Assembly: GCF_022682495.2 (NCBI RefSeq)
Contig: NC_071389.1
Location: forward strand, 6,253,199-6,317,198
Source of the DNA: Desmodus rotundus
Taxonomy: Eukaryota > Chordata > Mammalia > Chiroptera > Phyllostomidae
Reading direction: 5' to 3'
DNA length: 64,000 nt
Shown here one piece after another: positions 33,100-44,430 of the stretch (positions are counted from its first letter, which is position 1; every line of letters begins with the position of its first letter). The notes under the pieces were generated by a model. The model ran no database searches and was not told the DNA's origin. It saw only the letters and a program-made list of their open reading frames with translations. A program made the translations under genes and the position numbers.

Positions 33100-33929
33100 G
33101 CCCCCGGGGCCTCCGTCCTTGTAACAGATTGACTCTGGATCTGGGGCTTTTCCAAACCTCGTGTGCCTCCCTGCTCAGCTCTCCTCCCGGGTGAGATGTA
33201 TGGGTGACAGGGAGCCCAGTGTTGTCCTTCTTGTCACCTGAGAACTGCAAGGTCATGCAGCACAGAGAGAGAACAGGAGGCAGGCACGATAATCTGAACC
33301 TGTGGTCTGCGGGAGCCAGGATGCCAAGCTCAGAGCATGCGGCCCCCACGCAGCCTGAGGAACCCAGGTCTCCATTTCTAGGGGCTGGCTCAAGCCTCAA
33401 CTTGACCTTCCTTTGTTCTGGTGATCCCAGGGACGGTCTCCTCCTGCTGTCTAACCTGACTCCTTCCGCTTGCACCCAGTGCTGCCCTCCATCAGTGTAT
33501 TTGGTGGAGACTAGGGTAGGGCTGGCTTCTCAGGCACAACCTAGGAGCTTTCTTCCACTTTCCAGGCCACCCCCGAGACCACCTCTGGGTCCCCTGGTCC
33601 ACTCTGGCACTGGGACCGCCTTGCTGCCCAAGTATACCCTAGCCTTGGGTCGTGGCCTCAGTCCAGTCCCTCCGCTCCCCATGTTTCCCCAAGGTGGCCG
33701 AGACAGGCTTGCTGAGTGAATGATCACAGTTGGGAGAGAAAGGGGTGGTATTTGATTTGTTTATTTGTGGCCACGCTTGCCGGAGTAGGCAGCTAGCTGC
33801 CTGGCTTGCTGGCTGGCTGGCTGCCTGCCTGCCCAAGGGAGACCTTCCCTCCACCAGGCCTAGCAGGGCTGGAGCTAGGAGAGCAGGGGTGGGCGGGGAT
33901 AGGGCTGTGTCTCTATTTATTCTCCCTGC

Positions 33930-34057
33930 GGGGATAAGAGGCCTCACCTCTCTACCTCTGGCCCAGTGGGAACAGTACAAAAGCAGCAGGCAGCAGGAGG
34001 GATCACAGCCAGACTCAGAGGAAAGAGGAAACACATGGTCCCGGAGGGCAGGTGAGT
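33930..34057 (+). promoter_or_regulatory. Candidate TATA promoter and first exon with splice donor
   Basis: A GATA motif (GGGATAAGAGG at 33932) is followed by a TATA-like TACAAAAG (33976-33983) and, about 75 bases on, by GGGCAG|GTGAGT, a consensus donor (exon end 34051). An ATG in good context (ACACATGG, 34035) would start M-V-P-E-G before the donor. No matching downstream exon or known gene was recognised. It could be a lncRNA promoter, a distal start for a neighbouring gene, or chance. Confidence 0.3.
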
Positions 34058-34389
34058 GAGAGCCGGAATGCCGCTGCGGGCCAGACAGCCCAGCCCGGCC
34101 CCAGCTGTCTGTAGCTGAGGCACGTCACATCTTGCTTGGCCTCAGGTTCTCCATCTGAATGAGCTGAAAACTAAGATCTCTTTTAGCTCTGGGATTCCAC
34201 ATCTGGTCCCAAGACACAGCCAGGAATGGGGAGCAGGGTGGACCCCTGGCCTCTCGTGGGATGTCCAGTGCTTGCTGGAAGCTGCTGACACCTAACGACC
34301 AGCTTCCTGTGGTTGTGCGAGCCGCTGGGTCCCAGCGGGCAAGAGGCCAGGCTGATCATTGACTCCGGCTGTAGGGAGCTGGCCTCATC

Positions 34390-34640
34390 AGTATGCAGTG
34401 GCTGTGCAGAGTGCTTAAGGAAAACTTATTAATTTCCCCTCCACAAAGACTGAGGGTTCGACAGTAATCATAGTATCAAGTCATAATAAAAAAGAAAATC
34501 CCTCCATTGAAAATAGCGGTTGGGGCTCTGGAGAGTTCAACGGGAAAAGATCGTATTAAGATAAAGGGATTATAGCAGAGCGGACATTAAAGGTTGTCAT
34601 TGTCCGGTAAATCATATCAGGGAGACCCCAGGACTGCTGT
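34390..34640. promoter_or_regulatory. Candidate conserved non-coding element
   Basis: A repeat-free AT-rich block of 250 bases with ACTTATTAATTTCCC, CAGTAATCATAGTATC, GTCATAATAAAA, TTAAGATAAAGGG and TAAATCATATCAGG. It is sharply different from its GC-rich flanks. Texture resembles a deeply conserved enhancer; no ORF. Confidence 0.5.
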
Positions 34641-35277
34641 GTCCTAGCAAGGGTGTGAGGACCCCATTCCTGACTCAGCCACGCACTGGCCAGCCCGCCT
34701 CCTGCCTGCCTGCCAAGGCTGGAGCAAACTCCAGAATCTGATGTCTGTTTGATCCCGAACTGGTCTGAGGCCCCTCAGGGGCAGAGGCTGGGACAGCCTA
34801 CAGATTCTGGTGGACAGAGATCTCTTACAGCCCAGCCGTGGAGAGGCCTGGGGGGGAGGAGGAGTGTTTCTTGGTCACCCAGCCTGTTGCCACCTTCCTG
34901 GTAGGAATGGCAGCACCAGGGCCTGGACCCCCTCGCCACCCCCCTGACGTGCCTCCTAGACATAGGCTGATTCAGAGAGGGTGTGCCTGCTTGCCAGCTA
35001 GGAGTCCCGATCCTGGGGGAAATCCCAAAGAATTCAATGGAGGAGAAAGCAGGAGGAAGGCACGCGGGCTCAGGTGCCAGATGACCACTGCCCACAGGAC
35101 TGTCACCAACTAGTGGCTGGCTGGGTGGGGTGCCTTCTCTTGGACGGCTTCAGTTGGGCCAAATGAGCCTCAAAAGATGCACTCTGAGCTAAAAGTTACA
35201 TCGGACTCAGGACCGGAAGTTTCCAGGTGTTACTGGCGGGGAGGCCACCTGGAAGAGTGGCCTCTGTCGTTATCGGC

Positions 35278-35300
35278 GGGGGGGGGGGGGGGGGGGGGGG
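35278..35300. repeat. G23 homopolymer
   Basis: Longest homopolymer in the window (23 G, then TGGGG). Possible G-quadruplex former and a likely assembly error site. Confidence 0.9.
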
Positions 35301-35324
35301 TGGGGCAACATAACATGGAGCTTG

Positions 35325-35720
35325 AGTGGACAGACTCCTCAGCTCTAAGTCCTGGCTCTGCTCTGCAGTAGCTGTTCATCCTTGGGCAAGCCACTTAACC
35401 TCTCTGTGCACCAACTTCCTTATTTTTAGAATGGTGATAACAGTATCTACTTCACAGCCACGTGATGAGGATTTGAGTGATTATTATACACGAAGAGCTA
35501 TAAATACAAATCTGCTCTTAGCCCCTAATTGTCCTTGCCAAAAGTCACAGTCAATACGTGGCCAAGCCACATTACAGGACCAGCTCCTGCCCAGAGCCTT
35601 CTTTCCTCAAACCACTTTTTGGGGAGGGCAGTGTGGTGGCCAAGGGCTTGGGCTTTGGAGCCCAGAATGCCCAGGGTTCGAATCTTAGCTTCAGCTTGGG
35701 TGAGTGACTTGACTTCTCAC
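35325..35720 (+). repeat. Two MIR SINEs
   Basis: First MIR about 35325-35510 (GGGCAAGCCACTTAACCTCT, then ATGGTGATAACAGTATCTAC). Second about 35625-35720 (GCTTGGGCTTTGGAGCCCAG followed by GGGTTCGAATCTTAGC), preserving the tRNA-derived B box. Confidence 0.8.
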
Positions 35721-35959
35721 TCCCACCTCCCTCTCCCATACCATGAGGAAGCCACTCACCCAGGAAGCTCTGGACTAAGATTATCTCAGCAAGGGGCTGC
35801 CCAGGCAGGCAGCTTCCCCTGGGGTCTCTGCTCGTGGACATGGATGGCAAGCCCAGCAGGGCAGGGCTCCCTCCCCTGGTCCTGCAGGTGGCATCTGGCC
35901 CTCAGCTACTGTGAGCCTTGGGCACTGGGGACTGTCCGGGAGTGGCCCTGAGTTTATGA

Positions 35960-36135
35960 GGCTGAGCAGAGAAGACCAGGCGGCTTGGTGTAATGGGGTT
36001 GCATGGAGATTAATGCGAGGCTGGGTTAAGTAGCTAAGGCAAGTCATTTTCCCAGTTAATATGCACATTTGAGGAACGACTGGAGAATGTGAAAACATTT
36101 AAAAGGAATGCTAATTTCAATGGGAGACATAAATC
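35960..36135. promoter_or_regulatory. Candidate conserved non-coding element with octamer-like sites
   Basis: GGAGATTAATGCGAGG, CAGTTAATATGCACATTTG and GGAATGCTAATTTCAATG (ATGCTAAT, one base from the POU octamer) lie in a repeat-free AT-rich island. No ORF. Confidence 0.45.
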
Positions 36136-36289
36136 CTGGGAAGGATAACTTACAAAGAAAATTGAGCCAGGGTGGGGCTAGGGTGGAGGTGCCAGGCAGC
36201 CCAGCTCAGAATGCAGCCCCATGGAGAGGTTCTCTGGGGGCCTTTGTCGGGGTCGCAGTCTGCATTATGGAGAGTGGGGAGTGGAGGAG

Positions 36290-36395
36290 AGTGCAGCTCA
36301 GAGGGGCAAGGTTAGGATGAAGGCTGGGAAGGCTTCATGGAGGAAGCCTTGAATTGAGCTTGAATTGAGCCTTGAAGGATGAGTTAGGAGAAGAA
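36290..36395. repeat. Possible L2 fragment
   Basis: GGAAGGCTTCATGGAGGAAG and GAGCCTTGAAGGATGAGTTA follow antisense L2 body pattern, with a 13-base local duplication TTGAATTGAGC at 36349-36371. Confidence 0.5.
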
Positions 36396-36869
36396 CGCTG
36401 GGCTTTTCATCCAGGAGATCCAGGTGGGATGGGGGTGCCCACACACCAGGTGAGACTCTGACTTCTTCACGCCTCTGTCCGGGCTCCAGAAGGTCCTCAC
36501 GAGCAAGCTGGAAGGAGGCCAGGGAGACTCCCCCGCACCTGGAGCCTCTGGGTGGGAAATGTGGATGCTCTGCTCCCCTAGGCTGCCAATGTCGGCCAAT
36601 AGTAAGACTGGAGGGGGACTCGGTATTCACCCCCTCCCCTGAGCTCCTGCACTCCCCCACAGAGCTGGCCCTTCCTTCCACAGTCTCATTTGCAGCATGA
36701 GAAAGAGTGTCACCCAGAATCTTCCAGGGACCCTGAGCTCCAAGACCCCCAGCCCATTTCACCGCCCCAGCTTAAAACTGGGGCGAGCCCATCCCCCCAG
36801 CTTGCTCACTCCTCTGTCTCCTCCGTCTCCACCAGAGACCAGAGCCCCAAGGAGTTAGCGCCTGCACAG

Positions 36870-37115
36870 CTGGCTGGGATGAACAGCCCTTGCAAGTGGC
36901 CAGTGTGGTTATTAATAATGTCTCTAGGCTCCGCATGCCTCTTTAATTCCTCTGCTTAAACCACTCTGGAATCCATAACACTTGCCCCTTAGCCTGTGGT
37001 TATTCCACTCCCTTAATGGCCTTTTATGGAGGGACCTTATTGAAAGCTTTTCCCCAGCCTGAGTAAATCACGTCCTCTGGGTCATCCTTGCCTGCGATTT
37101 TATTAACTTCTTACG
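36870..37115. promoter_or_regulatory. Candidate conserved non-coding element
   Basis: Repeat-free: GTGGTTATTAATAATGTC, CCTCTTTAATTCC, CCTTAATGGCCTTTTATGG, CCTTATTGAAAGC, GATTTTATTAACTTC. Dense TTAAT/TTTAT cores may suit homeodomain or CDX/HOX factors. Function unproven. Confidence 0.4.
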
Positions 37116-37929
37116 AGAAGTCAGAGGGACCGGAGGAAAGCCAGTGTTTCCTCTGTGTTCTGTCCCGCTCAGTCCCAGTACTGTCCCTTACCTGGCTGGG
37201 GTCCTCGGAGGAGGAGGTGGCTGGGCACCCTGGAGACTGAGAATGGCTGGGGTGCTCCTCCCTCCTACGTTCTCATCCAATCCTTCTAGGCAGGAAGGGC
37301 CTGGGAGACTTCCTCCCCACCTGGAGGGTATAAATCATGTTTATGACTGCGGCAAAGGGTGACCATGGGGGCAGGGCTGATTCCCGCTTTGGGAGGGCCC
37401 GTGCCTTCTTCCCACAATCCCAGGGAGCCTCTCAGAGGAGTTTCCAGCCCCAGGTGACCAGGTGCAGCACAGGTTTTGCAGATTCTATCTGGAGTCTAGA
37501 AAGATGGACCCCCCACTGGCAGTTGTGTGAGGGGACCCAGTGGGTGGGACATCAGAGGATGGGCCTGGAAGTCCTGCTCGGGAGTGGAGAGAGCACCAGA
37601 CCCGGAGTTGGGAGCTGGGCTCTTCCTGATTCCCTGTAGGAGGGACCAGGCCTGAATTCTGGCCTGTGCCGGGGGCAAAGGCAGGCTTCCCCTTTGGCCA
37701 GCTCTGGGCTTGGAGAGGAAGGCCACTTCTGACACCCTCACCTGTTCCCCCTGTGTCCCGAGCAATAGTGGCTCTTGGGCACTGGCACTTACCACGTGCC
37801 AGGCTCTGCGTTGAATCTCTGTGTGATCTTGTATCATCCTCACAGCCACTCCTTCCAAGTGTCTCCTATTGCACCCCAGCCCCGACTCCAAGCACTCGTC
37901 ATAAGTCATGATAGTAATTGTTGACTTCT

Positions 37930-38140
37930 TGCCTGTCTTTCCCCCAAGACTGTAAATTCCTCTTGTCGCTGCAGCATCCCCAGCATTCACTATAAGTCTT
38001 GGCACATAGTAGGTGCTCACTAAATATTTGTTGAATAAATGAAGGACTTAATCAAGGCTCAGAGTGGTAAGTCATTTTCTCAGGGTGGAGCTGGAATTCA
38101 CACCTAGGTTGCTGATGGCCTAGTCTGGGCTCCTACCTGC
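37930..38140. repeat. L2 3' end then MIR fragment
   Basis: TTGGCACATAGTAGGTGCTC and ATTTGTTGAATAAATGAA (L2 3' end, + strand, ends about 38042), then AAGGCTCAGAGTGGTAAGTC (antisense MIR-like, to 38140). Confidence 0.7.
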
Positions 38141-38149
38141 TCTTTCTTA

Positions 38150-39060
38150 CTTGCTCCCTTGTGCCACAGGGAGGACCTCGAGTCCCGGGCCCAGCACAGA
38201 AGCCGAGGATAACCTGAAACCCGGTGCCTTCACACTCCCCTCTGTAGAAGGGGCTGAGCTTCTCAGTGGGGCTGGAGTAGAGCCAGATTCTCCCCTGAGC
38301 TGGGGCCTGGCCGCCGGGCACCCTTTCTGGTCTGAGGTCTGTGTCCTCTTGTCTCCAGGTAGTGGAAGACGTGGCTTCGTGACCCAGCTGGGAGTGAGAG
38401 CAAGCCTCATGCTGGGGAGGCAGAAAGACAGAGGAAGACACAGCCCCCAGATGGGCGCTGTGGCAGCAAAGGCCCCATGCCTCATTCCTGCTGGAGGAAG
38501 CAGGAGAGGCCAAGTACACCTGCCAGTGCTGTCGGCTGGGCCTGCAAAATATTCCCTGAGCTGATGGTCCCCCAACCCCCCCCAAAGTTCAGTTTCCCAG
38601 CGTCTCACACCTGTACAATCCCGATAGCTCCCTCCTCCCACCTGACCCTGCAGGCTGCTCTCCACCCAGCAGCCAGGGCGATTTCAAAAGAATAAACCTG
38701 CTTAAAATTTTCAATAGCTTTGATTCTACTCATTAAAAAAATTAAGGGCTCTTGCCACCCTGCACCTGACCTTGCCCCTTCTTGCTTCTCCAACTGGCCA
38801 TCCTGTGATTCCTCCTCCCCCAGCCTGCCACATGCCACACGGCGGGTGGGCGCCCTTGCCTTTGTGCTGCCAGGGCTCAGGGCTCTGGTGACCCCTCCAC
38901 ACCTTTGACCCTGCCTTTTCTCTGCTTCTCACCCGGCAGGTCTCAGCACAGGCGTCACCTCCTGGAGAGCTCTCTCCTGACCCCGCTGTGGAAAGCAGCC
39001 TGGGGCAGGCTCTCGCTGCCTTTTCCTGTCTCACAGCTGCATCACACACAGGGAGGCCAA
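38150..39060. other. Intergenic stretch, no gene seen
   Basis: GC-rich with long overlapping chance ORFs on both strands. CCACTCTGCTTCTC-type pyrimidine sequence near 38755-38960 may be an old L2 body. No coding support. Confidence 0.5.
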
Positions 39061-39074
39061 ACTCTAAGGTTACC

Positions 39075-39207
39075 TCTTTGACTTGTAGCTTGTTCCTTCC
39101 AGGTCTGAGAGCAGGGACCTTGTTTGCTTGCTGGTCTGACCACAGGGTCTAGGCCAGTGAGCACCCCATAGTAGGTGCTCGCTAAATGTTTGCTGAATGA
39201 ATAACGA
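39075..39207 (+). repeat. L2 LINE 3' end
   Basis: GGTCTGAGAGCAGGGACCTT, then CCCATAGTAGGTGCTCGCTA and TTGCTGAATGAATAA. Confidence 0.7.
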
Positions 39208-39209
39208 AG

Positions 39210-40920
39210 CTTTGGCCTGTGGAGGGAGGCATCCTGAGGCATCCCTGCTGGGGAGCTCAGCTCTCTGCTTCCCTAAGGCCTTGATAGGCCAATGTGGGAG
39301 GTGGGGGAGGTGGAGAGGGAACTGGGGATGGGACAGTAGTTCCCAGCCCCGAGTGAGGTCCCCAGAGAGAGATGGGTGAACCTGCAGTGGGTGGCTGCCC
39401 CAGGGAGCAGCTTCCTGTTAATTACGGCACTAGCAGTCGCCAGGGGGTGGTGGGAGGGAGGAGGCTGCAACAGAGACCGAATAATGTCCCTCTCCACCAA
39501 GCTGGGCCATATTTTCAAGAAGACAGGAATGTCACTTTTTATCAGAGCTGGTTTATAAATGAGTCTGTTGCTGATCCTGGGTCCTCCCTGTGGATGGGTC
39601 CTCCTCTGTGGAGGGTTCTGCTCCAGCTCAGTGGACCACCTAAGCCAAGGGGAGGCAGAGGGATGTCCCCTTCCCGTCTCTGACCTTGGCTGCCCCAGCT
39701 GCCACAGAGGCCACAGCTGAGAGGGGGACATTCGGGCCCTGGGAGTGGGAAGAATGAACTTTGCCCAGACTCTTCCTGACTTCTGTCCCTGGGGAGGGGA
39801 CAGGGGGACAGAATAAAGCTGAGTATGGGAGGGAGGAGAAGGAGATGGAGAGAGAGGTAGTGCGCACGTTGCTTGCTGGCATTTGGGGTTGCGGAGGGAA
39901 GGCCTGATTCCAACCCCGCCCAACACCTGGCTGAGCCCCAACCCTGGAGTGAGCAGCGGTGGTGGGGCGGGGAGGGGGCTTCAAGGAGCCAGTGGAGCTG
40001 CTGCCAAAAGCGAAGTTGAGCTGTTGTCTCTCTAACAAGAAAAAAACCCCTGTCACTTATTTTTAGAGAAAATACAGCGCCCTGTCACTTCCGGAAACAT
40101 CTGCTGTCCCTAGCAGATAGTAGCTCTCAGCTGCTGCCAAGTGGGGGTGCTGCAGACAGCCCCCCCTCCACCCAGAGGCTCTGGCCTCTCACCCTGACCC
40201 AGATGCTTCCATGGGTCCCCAGCTCTGTGGCTGTCCTGGTTCCCCTTTCCAGGGTCTGCCCCTAGCCCCTGTCCCTGCCTGTCTTCCCCACCAGGCTCCT
40301 GCTCACTGATCTGTGACCCCAGTTTGGTTTCTGTCTTCACATTCAGCCCTTGCCTCTGACAGGGCCCACTGTCCCCTCTCTGAGCCCTGCTCCCCCATCC
40401 TGAGTCCCGTGGCCCTGCACACGGACGCTTCCTTCACTATGGGTCTTTGAAACTCCTTCAGGGGCCCCCCAGAAGCCCCAGCCTCCGAGCACACCCACTC
40501 TGACCACACGAGCGGCCCTGTCCTGGAGACCCAGGCAGGCCCCGGAGCACCGTGACCGCCCCCTTCCGGCGCAGCCTGCAGTTGGCAGGGATGCCAGGAG
40601 CCTTGTTCATTCACTCCTGAGCTGACGTAGAATGCCATTAGCAGGTCCCTAACTGGGCCATAGTTCCCCGGCTGCTGGGGTAGCTTGTGCTGTGCCAGAG
40701 AAACACGGCACTTGCTATATCTCACTCCGGATGGGGCACCTGAGAGCCCCGAGTGTGCTTGCGAGTGGCCCTCGGGTTCCTTCCAGCCCCTCCTCTTGGT
40801 CGCCTCCCGCTTCTGGGTTGGGCTGTATGTGTCTGGGGGTGTCCTCACACGGCCCGAAGCATCGTTTTTAGCTCTCAGGTCCCTCTCATCAGCTGCAATT
40901 TCTTCTCTGGGCCCCTCCAC
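39210..40920. other. Intergenic stretch, no gene seen
   Basis: Unique GC-rich sequence. A less GC-rich block at 40015-40090 (GAAAAAAACCCC, TTATTTTTAGAG) and TTAATTACGGC at 39418 stand out slightly. Several overlapping 100-220-codon ORFs have no protein-like composition. Confidence 0.5.
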
Positions 40921-40924
40921 ACAT

Positions 40925-41075
40925 CCCCATGCCTGTGACCTCACGAGGTGGGAACTGCCGCTATCCCCACTGTCAGCCCGGGAAGTGGAAGTTCAGAGAT
41001 GTGAAGCCACCCACCTGAGGTCACGGAGCCACACACTGGTGGAGCTGTGATTGGGATGAAGGTCTGGGTGGCTCC
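40925..41075 (-). repeat. MIR fragment
   Basis: CCCACTGTCAGCCCGGGAAG, then GTGAAGCCACCCACCTGAGG and TCACGGAGCCACACACTGG is a worn antisense MIR. Confidence 0.55.
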
Positions 41076-41079
41076 TGCC

Positions 41080-42340
41080 TGGGTCCCTGGGGCTCAGGTT
41101 GCCCCATGTGTGGTTGGGGAGCCCATGTGGGCATTCCCAGGGAGCAGAGCCTGGGCCACGGGTGCAGGTAGAGAGGCTGGGTCCAGAGCAGCCCATGGGG
41201 TCAGAAACTGTGATCTCCCTTGTCACCTCATCGCCTCCCAAAGGCCCCACCCACCGCCTGTACCATCCCATGGGAAGTAGGTTCAACATATGAATTGGGG
41301 AGGGGAACACACCCAGCCTGTCGCACAAAGAATACATGCAGTGTGTACATAGTGCACACAGTACGTGATTAGTGTACGCACAGTGCTCAAGGGTGACGCT
41401 CTGCCGCCCTGCTTTCCAGGGGCAGGCGCTGCCATCTCCACACTGGTCCATAGAGGGCGCACCACCCTCCTGCCAGGACCATCAGGGGAGCAGGCAGATC
41501 CCATGGGAGCAGGTGGAAACTTTGTTTTTTATTTAGACTAATTTGTTACCAGAACCATTTGAGTCTGCTTCAAAGTAAGTTAAGTGAGGAGAGATCATCT
41601 CCCCTAGTCTTACAAATCAAGGGGACCCCAACAAAGTGGGGAACAAAGAGATTGCCTGGAAGCAGATGGGCTCGCGCGCTGCGAGCTCCTGCAGGAGGAG
41701 AGGCAGGTTTCCGGGCTGGCGCGGTGTGCTGACTGGGAAGGAACGTTTTCCTTCCTGAAATGAAGAGCCTGGCCCGGAAAGCCTTCCTCCTCCTGCTTCC
41801 CCCGTGGCGGGGACAGGCGGGGACAGGCTGCGTCTCCATGGTGCGGGAGGGGAGGGGGTTAAGTCTGAGGCCCTTGTCCTTCTCCCCTGGGGACAGTAGG
41901 CAAGCCTTCGCACCCCAGGGTTCCTGGCATCTCTGTGGTGGGAGAAGGCGTGGGGTTGGAGGAGGGGGTCTCTGGTTCTGGGACCCGGTGGAGTGATGTG
42001 AATTTGGGAGTCTGCTTGTGAGGCCGTCTGAGGCTGCTCAGGTCGTGTCTGCTGCGCTCCATGTCCCGCATGTACATGTGTGTGCGTGTGGGTGCCGCGC
42101 CTGAGTCTTCAGCAGGGCCTGGTCTGGAACATCAGTTCCACTCCGGACTAAAGGGAGCGCCTGGCTGCCTGTTCTGCCCTAACTACAGCGCCACCTAGCC
42201 TTTGTGCCAAGCTGCCCGTGCAAAGAGATGTGGGGCTCCCTCTCCCTGCGGCAGCTCCTGGCCTGGAGACCCCTCTCCCACTCAGCAGGCCAGCTGGACC
42301 CACTGCCCAGGGCTGGGTCAGGGGCCCTGTGATTAGTGGA
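41080..42340. other. Intergenic stretch, no gene seen
   Basis: GC-rich; alternating purine/pyrimidine patch at 41335-41380 (GTACATAGTGCACACAGTAC); no supported gene. Confidence 0.5.
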
Positions 42341-42342
42341 CG

Positions 42343-43368
42343 TTAGAGACTCAGGGACCAAGGAGAGCTGAAGGGTGGAGCCCAGAGGGACATACCAGGA
42401 GGGAGGCAAGTAGGGACAGACGTCATGAAGGGGTAGAAAGTGATGAGGACAGTGAGACAGGTGGGACAGAGGGGCAGAGAGGCTGACCCAGAGAGGCTCC
42501 GGGGAGTAAGAGCACCAAGAGGAAGGCAGAGGCCACAGATTATCAAGGAAGAAAAATCGAAGGTGAGGGAGGCCAGAAACAAATGGGAGTGGGGCAGATG
42601 GGCTGCAGGGAAAGCGACAGAGACCAGGGCGGGAGAGACAGAGGGAGGACAGAGCAGTCCCCCTGCCAGGGTTCGGTGGGGCAGGTCACCGAGACCCCTG
42701 CAGGGCTTCTGGCCAGTGGGAGCTTGGGGAGAGGTACAAATCTGTGGTTTCCACCAGTTCTGCAGAAAAACAAACCCCTCTCTGAGTCTTTCACTGTACG
42801 TCATTCTCATTTTGCTTTTGTCTTCACAATAAAGAGAATCAGAAGCTCCTGAGTGGATTTCTACACGGCTGGCATTCCGGCTGTCTCCCTCCCTCCTGCC
42901 CTCTGTCCTCGTTCTTTCCTGCTCTGTGTCTTTGTCCCCCAGCCACTGGGCCTGGCCTTGGGCGGCAGGCTCTGTGACCCGCATGCGGGGGTCTCCGTCC
43001 AGATCTGGGTCTGTCACCTGGAGGGTCTGGGTCTCTCTAGGCCACCTTGCCCCCTGCCCCACCTCTATGATTCTGATGAACCCCAGCCCTTCTCCTGCCC
43101 CCCTCCCCGACTCCCACCCTGTCCCTGGGTTGGCCTGATGCGTGGCTGCTCCTGATCCCTGCTTCCTCCAGCTGTCTCCATGGCTCAGCCTACAGATTGA
43201 CAGGGTCCATAAATCACCCTGGCAAGGCAGCCGGGGAAGGGGAAGGAGTGAGGGGAAGACTGCTGATGCAGCACCAGCCCCGGGAGCTGGGGTTCTCAGG
43301 TTCTCGAGCACAGCTGGGGATCTTAGTTCGAGAACAGTGCCGGTGGTTTCTCTCCCTTCCCAGTTCAA
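42343..43368 (-). other. Unassigned 341-codon open reading frame
   Basis: This is the longest open frame in the window. The translation is rich in S, P, L, R and G, has a basic/acidic middle (residues about 130-190) and a hydrophobic tract (about 240-330), and shows no recognised domain or repeat. The DNA is strand-asymmetric: GA-rich on + over 42360-42660 and CT-rich on + over 42880-43180. GC-rich, stop-poor sequence can stay open by chance. An AATAAA (42828-42833) lies on the + strand. I regard it as probably non-coding. Confidence 0.15.
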
Positions 43369-43764
43369 CGAAGCATCTTGGTTACAGTGCCTGTGTCAGA
43401 AGTTCCAGAGCCAGCCTTACTCAGCTCCGTGGGAGGTGGGGCCAAAAGAAAGAGGTCTACTAGAAAGTGAGAGGGATTTAGGTTAGACAGAAAGAAGGAC
43501 TTACTGTGATGAGGACTATCATTGGAAAGGATATACTTGGGAAATGGTGAAATCCTGTGGCAAGGAGTTTATCAGATTTGGAGAGATTCTGTTGGGTGAT
43601 TTAGACATAGTCTGCCTAGAGATAGGGGTTGGACGCTGTGATCCACTCAACACAGGAGCCTTTGCTTTGTTTGAGGGGAAGCTAGAGTCAGAAGTCCTTG
43701 ATTCCAGGCCCTGGGGGGCCATGGAGCCAAGAAGCTGTTAGTGGGGACTCAGGAGACATGCAGC

Positions 43765-43950
43765 GGGGCATCAGACCTTAGCTTCCTTCGACCCGCCTTG
43801 TGCTCTCGAGCAAGTCCCTCAACCTGGCTGGTCCTCCATGCAGTGGGGGCTCCACCTCCCAAAGCTGCAGTGAAGTTCAAAGGACAATGTATGGAAAGGG
43901 CTCTGCTCAGGGCTTGACACAGAGAACTCTCCAGAGAGCACAGCTTCTGT
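43765..43950 (+). repeat. MIR SINE
   Basis: CGAGCAAGTCCCTCAACCTG, then GTGAAGTTCAAAGGACAATG and GGGCTTGACACAGAG match the order of a + strand MIR. Confidence 0.65.
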
Positions 43951-44019
43951 TATTGAGCAAGTCACTGGACACCTCCACATCTCAGAGTTCTCACCCATAA
44001 AATCGAGCACCCAGCCCTC

Positions 44020-44430
44020 CTTCACTCACCCAACACACACCCATTGAGCCCCTCCTATGGGCCAGAGCCTGTTCGGGGCCCTGTGGATAAACCAATTCAT
44101 ACAACAAACAGAATTTATAACCTCCTGGAGCTAGTGTTGTCATTGGGGAAGGGGGTGGCAGACAAGAGACAAATATATGTACTATGAGAAAACTGAGACA
44201 AAATAAGAATAACAGCGTGATGGGGTGGGAGAGACTATTTTATATAAGGAGGTCAGTCAGGACATGCCACTCTGATAAGGTAACATTTGAAACAGACATG
44301 TGCGGGAAGTGGGAGAGTGAGCCACAAAGGTATCTGGGGGAGGAGCATGCAGGCAGCAGGAAAAGCAAGTGCAAAGGTCCTGGGGCCAGAGTGTGCTTGG
44401 TGAGTTTGAGGAACAGCAACAGGTGAGTGT
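44020..44430 (-). repeat. L2 LINE fragment
   Basis: CTCACCCAACACACACCCAT, CTCCTATGGGCCAGAGC, then GGAAAAGCAAGTGCAAAGGT and CCTGGGGCCAGAGTGTGC follow the antisense L2 order. The frame is decayed. Confidence 0.7.

Noticed and set aside
32828..33475. 215-codon minus-strand ORF
   Set aside because: It crosses the C13 homopolymer and shows no protein-like features; likely chance.
35670..35690. tRNA-like B box GGGTTCGAATC
   Set aside because: It belongs to a MIR SINE; no acceptor stem or anticodon arm is present.
39273..39941. 222-codon minus-strand ORF
   Set aside because: Serine/proline-rich translation of GC-rich DNA with overlapping ORFs in other frames; no support.
40303..40944. 213-codon minus-strand ORF
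   Set aside because: No domain, no splice or promoter support, GC-rich background; typical chance ORF.
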